Assembly (NCBI RefSeq): GCF_900104385.1
Contig: NZ_FNJA01000004.1
Coordinates: 417,871-481,870 of the forward strand
From: Rhodoferax sp. OV413
Lineage (GTDB): Bacteria; Pseudomonadota; Gammaproteobacteria; Burkholderiales; Burkholderiaceae_C
DNA: 64,000 nucleotides
Direction of reading: 5' to 3'
Part shown: piece after piece, positions 51,659-60,775 of the stretch
How the letters are laid out: the number at the start of each line of letters is the position of its first letter
How positions within the stretch are numbered: the stretch's first letter is position 1
Notes under the pieces: generated by a model
Seen by the model: the letters and a program-made list of their open reading frames with translations, nothing else
The model's database searches: none
What the model was told of the DNA's origin: nothing
Position numbers and translations under genes: made by a program

Positions 51659-52456
51659 TCAGCCGTTCCAGCCGAGGTGGCCTAAAAAGTCGCGGGTGCG
51701 CGCCACGGTGGGGTTGTCAAAAATCTGCGCGGGTGGACCCTCTTCCATGATGGCGCCGTTCTCGAACACCACTACCCAGTTGGCCACGCGCTGGGCGAAG
51801 CTCATCTCGTGGGTGACCACAATCATGGTCATGCCCTCTTGCGCCAGCTTCTTCATCACGTTCAGCACTTCGCCCACAGTCTCCGGGTCGAGCGCCGAGG
51901 TCGGCTCGTCGAACAGCATGACTTCCGGCTCCATCGCCAAAGCCCGGGCAATCGCCACGCGCTGCTGCTGACCGCCGGACAGATTGGCCGGGTAGTTCTG
52001 CGCCTTGGACGCCAGGCCGACCTTTTCCAGCAGCTTCATGGCGCGGGCCCGGGCCTCGGACTCGGGCATGCCGAGCACGGTGATCGGGCCCATGGCCACG
52101 TTGTCCAGCGCCGTCTTGTGCGGAAACAGCTCGAAGCTCTGGAACACCATGCCCATGCGCTGGCGCACCTTGCGCACCTCGGACTCCTTGGTGGGCAGCG
52201 GTACGCCGTCGAGCAGCACGCGGCCGCCGTTCAGCGTCTCCAGCGCATTGGTACAGCGCAGCAAGGTGGACTTGCCTGAGCCGGAAGGACCGATCAGGCA
52301 CATCACCTCGCCCTTGTTGACCTGCAGCGAAACGCCGTTCAGCGCCACGAAGTCGCCATAGAGCTTGCGCACGTTGTCGTACACCAGCACCGGCGGCTGG
52401 TCGGCGCCCTTGCGCGGTTGGGCTGCGCCCATTGCGGCTTGGATAGATGCGTTCAT
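51659..52456 (-). CDS. Amino-acid-type ABC transporter ATPase
   Basis: ATPase of ~265 residues with Walker A (GPSGSGKST), signature ([16 protein letters not shown]) and Walker B ([12 protein letters not shown]), of the polar-amino-acid (GlnQ/HisP) family. Start ATG 52456 overlaps the permease stop (ATGA) and has GGAG upstream. The substrate is probably not an amino acid, given the sugar-acid enzymes around it. Confidence 0.9.
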   Translation of the reverse strand: MNASIQAAMGAAQPRKGADQPPVLVYDNVRKLYGDFVALNGVSLQVNKGEVMCLIGPSGSGKSTLLRCTNALETLNGGRVLLDGVPLPTKESEVRKVRQRMGMVFQSFELFPHKTALDNVAMGPITVLGMPESEARARAMKLLEKVGLASKAQNYPANLSGGQQQRVAIARALAMEPEVMLFDEPTSALDPETVGEVLNVMKKLAQEGMTMIVVTHEMSFAQRVANWVVVFENGAIMEEGPPAQIFDNPTVARTRDFLGHLGWNG

Positions 52457-53112
52457 TCCTTGACTCCGTATTTCTTGTGAATCCAATCGACCAGCTTGGC
52501 CTGGGGGTAGCCCATCAGCCAGTACAGCGCGGCCATGGCGGTGAGCATCTCCAGCACGCGGAAGGTCTGCGCGCGGATCTGCATGGAGGTGTAGGCCAGC
52601 TCGCTGACGGCGATCACCGAGACCAGCGAGGTGTCCTTGAACAGCGAGATCCAGGTGCTGGCCAGCACCGGCAGAATGCGCCGGCCGGCCTGCGGGATCA
52701 CCACCTTGAACATCGCCTGGCGGCGCGACATGCCCATGGCCAGCGCGGCTTCCATCTGACCCTTGCGGATCGAGTTGATACCGGCGCGGAAGGTCTCGGC
52801 GTTGTAGGCCGAGATGTTCAGCACCAGGGCCACCAGCGCCGTGGTCAAGGCCGAGAACTGCACGTCAAACGCCATGGGCATGACGTAGAAGGCCCAGTAG
52901 ATGACCAGGATCAGCGGCAGGTTGCGGAAGAACTCCACAAAGGCCAGCGAAACGTGGTTCAGCAGCTTGTTGCTTGAGAGGCGCATCAGCGCCAGCAGAA
53001 TGCCGCCCGGTACGGCCAGCAGCATGGTCACCACCGTCAGGCCGACCGTCATCGCAGCGCCTTCCATCAGCGCGCTGCGGTGTGTCCATATGACGTTCCA
53101 GTCGAAGTTCAT
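52453..53112 (-). CDS. Amino-acid-type ABC permease 1
   Basis: A 219-residue HisM/GlnP-type permease with several membrane helices and the loop [22 protein letters not shown] that contacts the ATPase. Overlaps both neighbouring genes by four bases. Confidence 0.9.
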   Translation of the reverse strand: MNFDWNVIWTHRSALMEGAAMTVGLTVVTMLLAVPGGILLALMRLSSNKLLNHVSLAFVEFFRNLPLILVIYWAFYVMPMAFDVQFSALTTALVALVLNISAYNAETFRAGINSIRKGQMEAALAMGMSRRQAMFKVVIPQAGRRILPVLASTWISLFKDTSLVSVIAVSELAYTSMQIRAQTFRVLEMLTAMAALYWLMGYPQAKLVDWIHKKYGVKE

Positions 53113-53774
53113 GAGCGCCCCAGGTGTGCGAGTTTTTGGTAAGCGCGGTCAACCACACGGGTCACCGGGAACAGCAGCAGGAAGTACAGCACCATCACCG
53201 CGGTGAACACTTCCACCGGCCTATAGCTTTGGCCTGCCACGGTCTCGGCGCGGTGCATCAGCTCGGGCACGGCGATCACCGTGGCGATGGCCGTGTCCTT
53301 GATGGCCATGGTCAGCACCGAGCCAAAGGCCGGCAGCATGCGTATCGTGGCCTGCGGCAGGATGATCTTGCGCAAAATCTGCGCCCGCGACATGCCCAAC
53401 GCCAGGCCGGCCCGGGTTTGGCCAGGGCGTATCGATTCAATGCCGGCGCGGATGATCTCGGCCGCATAGGCAGCGATGTGCAGCGTCAGCCCGACCAGCG
53501 CCGCCCAGAACGGCGGAAAGGTCACACCGGCCAGAATCGGAAATGCAAAGTAGATCCACACCAGCACCACCAGGATGGGGATGGCGCGCATGGTGTCCAC
53601 ATAGAAAACCAGCAGCCGGCTGAGCCAGCGTGGCCCATACAGGCGCAGCAAGGCGATGACCAGGCCGGCCAGCAAGCTGGTGATGGCGCTGATCACGCTG
53701 AGTGCCACCGTGACGCCGAAGCCGCTGGCGAAGAAGCGCCAGTTGTCGATCAGCGGGGAAAAGTCGACGTCCAT
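53109..53774 (-). CDS. Amino-acid-type ABC permease 2
   Basis: A 221-residue paralogue of permease 1, with loop RAGLALGMSRAQILRKIILP. Together they form the channel. Begins 28 nt after the proximal binding-protein gene. Confidence 0.9.
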   Translation of the reverse strand: MDVDFSPLIDNWRFFASGFGVTVALSVISAITSLLAGLVIALLRLYGPRWLSRLLVFYVDTMRAIPILVVLVWIYFAFPILAGVTFPPFWAALVGLTLHIAAYAAEIIRAGIESIRPGQTRAGLALGMSRAQILRKIILPQATIRMLPAFGSVLTMAIKDTAIATVIAVPELMHRAETVAGQSYRPVEVFTAVMVLYFLLLFPVTRVVDRAYQKLAHLGRS

Positions 53775-53801
53775 GGGGCAGTCCTTAGGTTGCGCCGGTG
53801 C

Positions 53802-54650
53802 TTACTTCAGCTGCTGGGTCATGCGGACTTCTTCGGCCGCGAGCGCGGGCTCCATGCGCTTTTCCACTTCGCGCAGCCAGTCCAGATAGACCTGCTCGTT
53901 CTTGTTCACGCCCATGCCGGTCTTGATGTCGAAGATCTTGCTGTCCTGGCAGTTGTTCTCTTTGGGGAACACTGCCAGGCCCTTGACCTTTTTGCTGATG
54001 TTGGGCCACAGCATGCGGTTCAGCGGCGCCACGTCGGAGCGGCCGGCCAGCACTTCTTCAATGGGGGCCACCGAGCCGGAATTGGTCACACCGCGCAGCT
54101 TGGCGTTCGGAAACTGGGCGCGCACCATGGGCTCTTCGCCAGCACCCGAAAAGTAGGCCATGGTGATCTCGGGCTTGTTGAATTCTTCCAGCGTCTTCAC
54201 ATTGGTGAATTTGGGGTTGTCGGCCCGACCGAACATGCAGACCCCGGTGCTGGAGAAGGTCACGAAGTCGATGATCTTGGAGCGCTCGGCGTTCTGGTTC
54301 AGCGGGCCGATCATGATGTCCATCTGGTTGGCGATCAGCGCCGGCACCTTGGTTTCATGGCTTACCGGCACTGGCTCGATCTTCACGCCCAGCAGCTTGG
54401 CGAACTCCTTGCCCAGCAGCCACGAGGGACCAGACCAGGGTTCGCCCTCACCGGTGGTGTTCTGCGCCAGCCAGGGCGGGTTATTGACCACACCGACGCG
54501 CAGCACACCGGCCTTGCGGATCGCATCGATACGCGGGCTGGCACCCGGTGCGGGCGGGGTCTGGGCCAGGGCGACGCTTGAAGTGGCAGCCAGTACCGCG
54601 GCTGCGGCGATGATTTTGGCCGCGCCAAGGCGGACAGTGATGTTCTGCAT
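53802..54650 (-). CDS. ABC substrate-binding protein 1 (family 3)
   Basis: Periplasmic binding protein of 282 residues with signal peptide and the family 3 opening IDAIRKAGVLRVGVV. It is paralogous to the next gene (shared SHETKVPALIANQMDI region and conserved Cys in VCMFGR and NNCQ, which could form a disulphide). Confidence 0.88.
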   Translation of the reverse strand: MQNITVRLGAAKIIAAAAVLAATSSVALAQTPPAPGASPRIDAIRKAGVLRVGVVNNPPWLAQNTTGEGEPWSGPSWLLGKEFAKLLGVKIEPVPVSHETKVPALIANQMDIMIGPLNQNAERSKIIDFVTFSSTGVCMFGRADNPKFTNVKTLEEFNKPEITMAYFSGAGEEPMVRAQFPNAKLRGVTNSGSVAPIEEVLAGRSDVAPLNRMLWPNISKKVKGLAVFPKENNCQDSKIFDIKTGMGVNKNEQVYLDWLREVEKRMEPALAAEEVRMTQQLK

Positions 54651-54733
54651 GTTGTGTCTCCGATAGATGTGTGGATGCGGGAAGCCATCGCGGTCCCGCG
54701 CCGCGGCTTACTGGGTGCGTGACCGCAACCAGC

Positions 54734-55582
54734 TCACTTGATGTTGTCGATGACGCGCTTTTCGTCCGCCGTGAGCGTGGCCTGCAGCGTCTTTTCTACC
54801 TGGCGCAGCCAGTCCAGATACACCTGCTGGTTCTTGTCCACCGCCAGGCCCACGGGCGAGGCCTTTTCCTGGCTGCCCTGGCAGTTGTTGTCCTTGGGAT
54901 AGACCACCAGGCCTTTGACCTTTTGGTTCAGATTGACCCAGGGCACGCGGTTGATCGGCGCCGCGTCGGCGCGCTTGGCCATGATCTCTTCCACCGGCGC
55001 GGTAGCGCCCGAGCTGGCCACGGCGCGCAGCTTGGCTTTGGGGAAGCGCTCCTTGACCCAGTTTTCTTCGGCGCCGCCGGTGAAATAGGCGATGGTGATG
55101 TCGGGGCTGTTCAGGTCGTCCACCGAATTCACCTTGGCCAGCTTTTCGTTGCCGGCGCGGCCGAACATGCAGACGCTGGTGCTCGAATAAATAACGAAGT
55201 CCACCACCTTCAGGCGTTCCGGGGTTTCGCCCAGCGGGCTGATCGTCATGTCGACCTGGTTCGCTGCCAGCACCGGCACCTTGGTTTCATGCGACACGGC
55301 AACCGGCTGCAGCTTGACCTTCAGCAAGCGCGCGTATTCGGTGGCCAGCAGCCAGGCCGGGCCGCTCCAGGCTGCGCCATTGCCGGTGGTGTTCTCCACC
55401 AGCCAGGGCGAGTTTTGCAGCACGCCGACACGCAGCTCACCGGCCTTCTGGATGGCATCGATGCGTGGGCTGGCGCCCGGGGCCGGCGGGGCCTGGGCCA
55501 GTAGCGCGGAGCTGCCTGCGGCCAGCAACAGGCCGGCAAGCCAGTGGCGGGCGGGCGTGGAATGCAAGGGCTTGAATCTCAT
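54734..55582 (-). CDS. ABC substrate-binding protein 2 (family 3)
   Basis: A 282-residue paralogue of binding protein 1, with its own signal peptide (LAGLLLAAGSSALLAQ) and the same Cys pair. AGGAG lies 6 nt before ATG 55582. Presence of two binding proteins for one transporter suggests two ligands or a recent duplication. Confidence 0.88.
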   Translation of the reverse strand: MRFKPLHSTPARHWLAGLLLAAGSSALLAQAPPAPGASPRIDAIQKAGELRVGVLQNSPWLVENTTGNGAAWSGPAWLLATEYARLLKVKLQPVAVSHETKVPVLAANQVDMTISPLGETPERLKVVDFVIYSSTSVCMFGRAGNEKLAKVNSVDDLNSPDITIAYFTGGAEENWVKERFPKAKLRAVASSGATAPVEEIMAKRADAAPINRVPWVNLNQKVKGLVVYPKDNNCQGSQEKASPVGLAVDKNQQVYLDWLRQVEKTLQATLTADEKRVIDNIK

Positions 55583-55613
55583 GTTGTCTCCTGTTGTTCT
55601 GTGCGCGAGAGGC

Positions 55614-56366
55614 CTAGCGCCAGGCTTGGGCAAACTCGCCGATCACGCGTTCCAGATGGGCGCGCATGGCGGCGCGGGCTGCAATCGGGTCGCGCGCCAG
55701 CAAGGCCTTGAAGATGCGCTGGTGGTCCGCATGCGAGGCCATACGCAGATCAGGGGTGTGGAAGTGGTGTTCGATCTTGGTCCAGACCGGGCCGCGGGCC
55801 TGGGCCCACATAGCGGTCACCATCTGCAGCAGCACGCTGTTGCCGGTGGACTCGGCGATGCGCAGGTGGAACAGTTGGTCCGCCGCTTCATTGGCCTCTT
55901 TGTCGTCCATGTTGTCGTGCATATCGGTCAGCGCCGTGAAGATCCGGTCCAGGTCGCTGTCCTTGCGGGTTTCAGCGGCTACCGAGGCGATTTCCGATTC
56001 GATCAGGCAGCGCGCGCGCAGCAGCTCGAAGGGGCCGGGGCCGGTCTCGGGCATATAGGCCGGTGCGGCACTGGTGCTACCGGTGCCGCTGGTCTGGGTC
56101 ACGTAAATGCCCGAGCCGCCGCGCACTTCGACCACGCCCTGCAGCTCCAGCGCAATCATGGCTTCGCGCACCGAGGTGCGGCTGACGTCAAAGCGCTCGG
56201 CCAGCGCGCGCTCGGACGGCAGGCGCTCGCCCAGCTTGAATTCGCCCTGGGCAATCAGCAGCAGCAGCTGCGCCGCCAGACGCTGGTAAGAGCGGTCCGA
56301 GCCGATCTTTTCAGTTTTCTGAGATGCCGAGCCATCGTCGCTGGGTTGGATCAGTTGCAGTGCCAT
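55614..56366 (-). CDS. GntR/FCD-family repressor of the sugar-acid locus
   Basis: A 250-residue regulator: N-terminal winged helix (GERLPSERALAERFDVSRTS) and a C-terminal all-helical FCD domain with metal-site pattern (FHLRIAES, HADHQRI). It resembles UxuR/ExuR-type regulators of hexuronate genes. It is the first gene of the minus-strand operon and is divergent from the oxidoreductase gene, with operator-like repeats between them. Confidence 0.9.
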   Translation of the reverse strand: MALQLIQPSDDGSASQKTEKIGSDRSYQRLAAQLLLLIAQGEFKLGERLPSERALAERFDVSRTSVREAMIALELQGVVEVRGGSGIYVTQTSGTGSTSAAPAYMPETGPGPFELLRARCLIESEIASVAAETRKDSDLDRIFTALTDMHDNMDDKEANEAADQLFHLRIAESTGNSVLLQMVTAMWAQARGPVWTKIEHHFHTPDLRMASHADHQRIFKALLARDPIAARAAMRAHLERVIGEFAQAWR

Positions 56367-56380
56367 GGTTTTTCCCAAAG

Positions 56381-56457
56381 TGGTTGGACCAAATATTAAT
56401 TGGTAAACCATAATTTGGTTTAGTGGTTTACCACTATGGGCTAATTGGTTGGTCCAG
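56381..56457. promoter_or_regulatory. Cluster of GntR-type operator boxes
   Basis: Four TGGT...ACCA-type dyads in 77 bp: 56381-56391, 56401-56410, 56424-56433 and a weaker one at 56447-56457. They lie between the divergent regulator and oxidoreductase genes. Confidence 0.55.
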
Positions 56458-56495
56458 TTGTCCAATGGCTTCTTTTTCGCTCTGCCCAACAACCC

Positions 56496-57914
56496 ATGCG
56501 CGCACTTTCCCAAGCCTCTCTCGCTACCCTGCCCTCCTCCACAGCGCAACTCCAGCTGCCGCAGTACGACCGCAGCCCCCAGCAGATCGGCGTGGTGCAC
56601 CTCGGCCTGGGGGCCTTCCACCGCGCCCACCAGGCAGTGGTGTTCGACGCCTTGCTCGCCGCTGGCGACCCGCGCTGGGGCGTGCTGGGCGTGGCCATGC
56701 GCAGCACCGAGCTCGCCGATGCGCTGGCCGCACAGGACGGCCTGTATTCGGTGCAGATCGCCAGCGCCGAGGGTCGCCGTTGGCAGGTGGTCGGCGCACT
56801 GCGCCAGACCTGTGTGGCCGCCCGCGAACCGCAGCAGGTGGTGGCCGCCATCGCCGCGCCTAACACCCGCTGGATCACGCTGACGGTCACCGAAAAAGCC
56901 TATGGGCCGGAGCTGGCCGCCCTGCTGGTCCAGGGCTTGGCGGCGCGGCGCACGGCCGGCCTGGGCGGGCTGACCATCGCGTCCTGCGACAACCTCACCG
57001 GCAACGGCCACAAACTGCGCCGGCTGTGCCTGGACGCGGCGCAGAAAACCGACCCGGGCTTGGCGCAATGGATAGACCTCGCGTGCCGCTTTCCGAACAG
57101 CATGGTCGACCGCATCGTGCCCGCCGCCACCGCGCAGCACCGCACCGACGCCGCCCAGGTGCTGGACCTGGAAGACGCCTGCGCGCTGGGCACCGAGGGC
57201 TTCTGGGAATGGGTGATCGAAGACAACTTCGTAGCCCCGCAAGACGCCGCCTTGCTGGCATCCGCCGGCGTGCAGGTAGTACAGGAGGTACTGCCTTTCG
57301 AAGAAGCCAAACTGCGCATGCTGAACGGCAGCCATACCGCCATCGCGCTGATGGGCGCGGTGATGGGCCTGCCCACCGTCTCCGACTGCGTGGCCCAGCC
57401 GGACATCCACTGGTTCGTCCACCACCTGATGACTGAGGTGGTGATGCCGCAGCTGCAGCGCCCCGGCCTGCCGGCCTACCGCGACGCCCTGCTGGCACGC
57501 TTTGCCAACCCCGACCTGCGCCACAAGGTGCACCAGATCGCCTCCGACAGCTCGCTGAAGATTCCGCTGCGCTGGCTGCCGACCATCCAGGCCCGCCTCG
57601 CCACCGGTGCACCGGTCGAGCCCCTGGCCTTTGCCAGCGCGGTATGGCTGCGCTACCTGCAGGCCGAAGACGATGCCGGCCAGCCGTATGCGATTTCGGA
57701 CCCGCTGGGCGCCACGCTGCAGGCGCTGGCACAGCAGCACCGCGGCGACGCTGCAGCCACGGTGCAAGCCGTGCTGGCCCTGCCATCCGTCTGGGGTACC
57801 GACCTGCCCCACAACCCGCAATGGACCGCCCGCGTGACCTATTGGCTGCAGCGCATCCAGGCCGGCAGCGTGGCCGCCGCACTGGCCGAGCTGCGCAGCA
57901 GCCTCGCATCCTGA
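56496..57914 (+). CDS. Mannitol dehydrogenase / mannonate oxidoreductase family (UxuB-like)
   Basis: A 472-residue NAD-dependent polyol or sugar-acid dehydrogenase. Motifs VVHLGLGAFHRAHQAV (nucleotide site) and KLRMLNGSHTAIA (catalytic Lys region) are conserved. In E. coli UxuB interconverts fructuronate and mannonate; here it pairs with ManD across the locus. The ATG at 56496 lacks a clear ribosome site; upstream alternatives are TTG codons. Confidence 0.88.
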   Translation: MRALSQASLATLPSSTAQLQLPQYDRSPQQIGVVHLGLGAFHRAHQAVVFDALLAAGDPRWGVLGVAMRSTELADALAAQDGLYSVQIASAEGRRWQVVGALRQTCVAAREPQQVVAAIAAPNTRWITLTVTEKAYGPELAALLVQGLAARRTAGLGGLTIASCDNLTGNGHKLRRLCLDAAQKTDPGLAQWIDLACRFPNSMVDRIVPAATAQHRTDAAQVLDLEDACALGTEGFWEWVIEDNFVAPQDAALLASAGVQVVQEVLPFEEAKLRMLNGSHTAIALMGAVMGLPTVSDCVAQPDIHWFVHHLMTEVVMPQLQRPGLPAYRDALLARFANPDLRHKVHQIASDSSLKIPLRWLPTIQARLATGAPVEPLAFASAVWLRYLQAEDDAGQPYAISDPLGATLQALAQQHRGDAAATVQAVLALPSVWGTDLPHNPQWTARVTYWLQRIQAGSVAAALAELRSSLAS

Positions 57915-57939
57915 ATTTCCACCAACCCGAGCCCTCTTT

Positions 57940-58695
57940 ATGCTGAACAACACACCCCCTATCAAAGACCAGGTCGCCCTCGTCACCGGCGCCAACGCCG
58001 GGATGGGCCTGGCCACCGTCCGCGCCCTGCTGGAGGCCGGCTACCGCGTGGCCGCCACCGACCTGCACACCGAGCAAGTTGCCAGCACCCTGGCCGCGCA
58101 TGGCGACCGCCTGGCCTGCTTCGTCATGGACGTGAGCGACTACGCCCAGGTGCAGACCGCCTGCGACCAGATCGAGGCGCACTTTGGCCGCATCGACGTG
58201 TGCGTCAACAACGCCGGCTTTCTGCAGTACGCCAACTGCGAACAGACCACGCCCGAGCTCTGGCACAAGACCCTGCGCATCAACCTGGACGGCGTGTTCT
58301 TCGTCAGCCAGCGGGTGGCGCCGGGCATGAAGGCGCGCGGCTTTGGCCGCATCGTCAACATGTCCTCGTACGGCGCCAAAACCGGCGGCCTGTCACCGCT
58401 GCCCGCCTATGCGGCCAGCAAGGGCGGCATCATCTCGCTGACCTTCAGCTTCGCCCGCGAATATGCGCCGTTTGGCGTCACCTGCAACGCGCTGGCCCCG
58501 ACCTTCGTGAAGACCCAGATGCTGACCGAGCAGGTCAGCGCCGAGCGCCAGGCCGAGCTGCGGCAGAAGATCCCGGTCGGCCGCTTCTGCGAACTGGAAG
58601 AGCTGGCCCACAGCGTGCTGTTCCTCGCGCATCCGCTCAGCGGCTTCATCACCGGCGAAGTGCTGGACCTGAATGGTGGGCTGCAGTTCGATTGA
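57940..58695 (+). CDS. Short-chain dehydrogenase/reductase
   Basis: A 251-residue classical SDR with cofactor motif TGANAGMG, NNAG motif, catalytic Ser (NMSSYGAK) and YAASK. Substrate unknown; the setting suggests a sugar-acid or keto-sugar intermediate. It begins 26 nt after the UxuB-like gene. Confidence 0.88.
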   Translation: MLNNTPPIKDQVALVTGANAGMGLATVRALLEAGYRVAATDLHTEQVASTLAAHGDRLACFVMDVSDYAQVQTACDQIEAHFGRIDVCVNNAGFLQYANCEQTTPELWHKTLRINLDGVFFVSQRVAPGMKARGFGRIVNMSSYGAKTGGLSPLPAYAASKGGIISLTFSFAREYAPFGVTCNALAPTFVKTQMLTEQVSAERQAELRQKIPVGRFCELEELAHSVLFLAHPLSGFITGEVLDLNGGLQFD

Positions 58696-58760
58696 AAAAT
58701 TTACATAAAACCGGCCTCTGGCGCAGATAAAACCTGCGCAGCAAGCTACTATTTATGTAG
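58691..58760 (-). repeat. Interspersed palindromic repeat, copy 12
   Basis: Minus-oriented copy (GGCCTCTGGCGCAG ... CTGCGCAGCAAGCTAC) beginning at the SDR stop codon. Confidence 0.8.
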
Positions 58761-58864
58761 CACGCTGCAGCCAGAACCTCTGCTTACATCCTGGTGTAGA
58801 CGCTGCCCGACATAGCCTCTAGCATGGCTGCTGTGGATGCTCTCCACGCCCCACAGGAGACTTT

Positions 58865-59278
58865 ATGCAAGTACAACCCTATCTGTTCTTCAACGGCCGC
58901 TGCGAAGAGGCCCTGGCCTTCTACACCGAGGCGCTGGGTGCCGAGGTCACCATGCAGATGCGCTACGCCGAGAGCCCCGAGCCCTGCCCCGAAGGCATGC
59001 TGCCCGCGGGCTTCCAGAACAAGATCATGCATGCCAGCATGCGCGTCGGCGAAGCGGTGGTGATGGCCTCGGACGGCAACAGCACCGAGCCGGCCAGCTT
59101 CAAAGGCTTCTCGCTGTCGCTGGACGCCAAGGACGGCGCGCATGCCGAAAAGCTGTTCAACGCACTGAGCCAGGGCGGCCAGGTGCAGATGCCCTTGGGC
59201 AAGACCTTTTACGCCTCCAGCTTCGGCATGGTGGCCGACAAGTTCGGCGTATCCTGGATGGTCATCGTCATGCCCTGA
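58865..59278 (+). CDS. VOC/PhnB-type protein
   Basis: A 137-residue protein of the vicinal-oxygen-chelate superfamily (PhnB-like): LFFNGRCEEALAFYTEALGA and SFGMVADKFGVSWMV are typical. Function unknown. Strong GGAG site upstream; followed 15 nt later by the GFA gene. Confidence 0.85.
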   Translation: MQVQPYLFFNGRCEEALAFYTEALGAEVTMQMRYAESPEPCPEGMLPAGFQNKIMHASMRVGEAVVMASDGNSTEPASFKGFSLSLDAKDGAHAEKLFNALSQGGQVQMPLGKTFYASSFGMVADKFGVSWMVIVMP

Positions 59279-59293
59279 AACTGGAGTCAATGT

Positions 59294-59641
59294 ATGGTCT
59301 ACACAGGCAGCTGCCACTGCGGCAAGATTCGCTTCACCGTCGAGGGTGAAATCCAAGGCGCGATGGAGTGCAATTGCTCGATCTGCGTGCGCAAGGGTTC
59401 GCTGATGTGGTTCGTGCCGCGCGAGCAGTTGCAGCTGCTGACGCCGGAGGCAGACCTGAGCACCTACTTGTTCAACAAGCACGTGATCCGCCACCACTTC
59501 TGCGCCAGCTGCGGCATCCACCCGTTTGGTGAAGGCAGCGACCCCAAGGGGAACCGCATGGCCGCGGTCAACATCCGCTGCCTGGAGGGGCTGGACCTGG
59601 CGTCCATCCCAGTACAGCACTACGACGGCCGCGCTGTCTGA
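59294..59641 (+). CDS. GFA-family zinc protein
   Basis: A 115-residue protein with paired zinc Cys (CHCGKI, CNCSIC, FCASCG), the glutathione-dependent formaldehyde-activating (GFA) pattern. Substrate of this member unknown; likely co-transcribed with the VOC gene. Confidence 0.88.
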   Translation: MVYTGSCHCGKIRFTVEGEIQGAMECNCSICVRKGSLMWFVPREQLQLLTPEADLSTYLFNKHVIRHHFCASCGIHPFGEGSDPKGNRMAAVNIRCLEGLDLASIPVQHYDGRAV

Positions 59642-59709
59642 TCTTGTTTGGGTACCCCTACTTCAGCAGCACTACCAGTGCTGCAATGGGCACCACCAAA
59701 TCAGAACGA

Positions 59710-60672
59710 CTACGTTTTGTTGGCATTGAGCATGAAATCAACAAAAGCACGAAGCTTTCCTGGCATGTATTTGCGATGTGGATAGTAGAGATGAAACGCG
59801 TCGTCCATCCCGCTGTGCCGCTTCAGAATCTGCCGTAACTGGCCGCTGGCCAGCTCCTGTTTCGCAAACTCCTCGAGTACGAAACCGATACCGAGCCCTT
59901 GTACAGCCGCATCCACGACAGACCTCATTTCGTCAAATAAAAGGCGCCCCTGCACGTCGATTTGAACCGTTTGACCCTCTGAATCGAACTTCCATTCATA
60001 CCACCGGCCTCCAACGGAATAGCGTTGCCGAATGCAGTTGTGGTGCAGCAGATCATCGATGGTGGTCGGTTCCTTTCGGTCTTGGAAGTAATCCGGGGCG
60101 GCCACCACGATTCTTTTTTGCTCCGCTCCCAGTTGCATGGCCACCATGTCGTTCTGCACTTTCTTGCCCATCCGTATGCCGAGGTCAAAGCCGGCACTGA
60201 CGATATCGCCGAGCAGGTTGTCTAACGATATCTCGACATGGATCAACGGGAATTTCGCCAGAAAGGCTTCCACATGGGGCTCGATCAACATACGGTAAGC
60301 CACGTATGAGGAATTGACACGCACGGTGCCGGACGGCTGATCGGTTGCCAGCAAAGCTTCTGACACGGAGTTTCTGATCAGTGCAAGCGCGGGTGCCATT
60401 CTCGAATTCAGTGACGAACCCGCCTCGGTCAGGCTGACGCTGCGCGTTGTGCGATTGAACAGCCGGACCTTCAATTGCGCCTCTAAGGTTTTGATGGTGC
60501 GCGACACCGCTGTTGGCGTGACGCCCAGTTCTGCTGCAGCCCGGGCAAAGTTCAAATGCCGAGCCGCCGCCTCGAAAGTCAATAGCCCAGGGAGATGCAC
60601 CGGTGGCGAGGCGGGCGCCGCTCCCGTACGACCGGCATGGGCCGCATCTTGGATTGTGAGCTTTTTGTTCAT
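59710..60672 (-). CDS. LysR-family regulator
   Basis: A ~320-residue regulator: helix-turn-helix at LLTFEAAARHLNFARAAAEL and TPTAVSRTIKTLE, then effector domain. An N-terminal extension of ~25 residues precedes the DNA-binding domain. ATG 60672 was chosen; an upstream in-frame ATG (60720) is possible. The gene is richer in A/T than its neighbours and divergent from the Old Yellow Enzyme gene, which it may regulate. Confidence 0.85.
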   Translation of the reverse strand: MNKKLTIQDAAHAGRTGAAPASPPVHLPGLLTFEAAARHLNFARAAAELGVTPTAVSRTIKTLEAQLKVRLFNRTTRSVSLTEAGSSLNSRMAPALALIRNSVSEALLATDQPSGTVRVNSSYVAYRMLIEPHVEAFLAKFPLIHVEISLDNLLGDIVSAGFDLGIRMGKKVQNDMVAMQLGAEQKRIVVAAPDYFQDRKEPTTIDDLLHHNCIRQRYSVGGRWYEWKFDSEGQTVQIDVQGRLLFDEMRSVVDAAVQGLGIGFVLEEFAKQELASGQLRQILKRHSGMDDAFHLYYPHRKYMPGKLRAFVDFMLNANKT

Positions 60673-60775
60673 ACCGTATGTCTGCTTATGACTATTTACG
60701 TCATTATCGCCGGCCTCCATACTTCCGACATCACATCAATTCATCAGGCAACCCGGTTGCCGAAGGGAATAAAAA

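Noticed and set aside
55614..58016. An 800-residue minus-strand protein extending the GntR regulator upstream.
   Set aside because: The extension is antisense to the UxuB-like and SDR genes and has no domain; ATG 56366 starts the winged-helix domain at the expected place.
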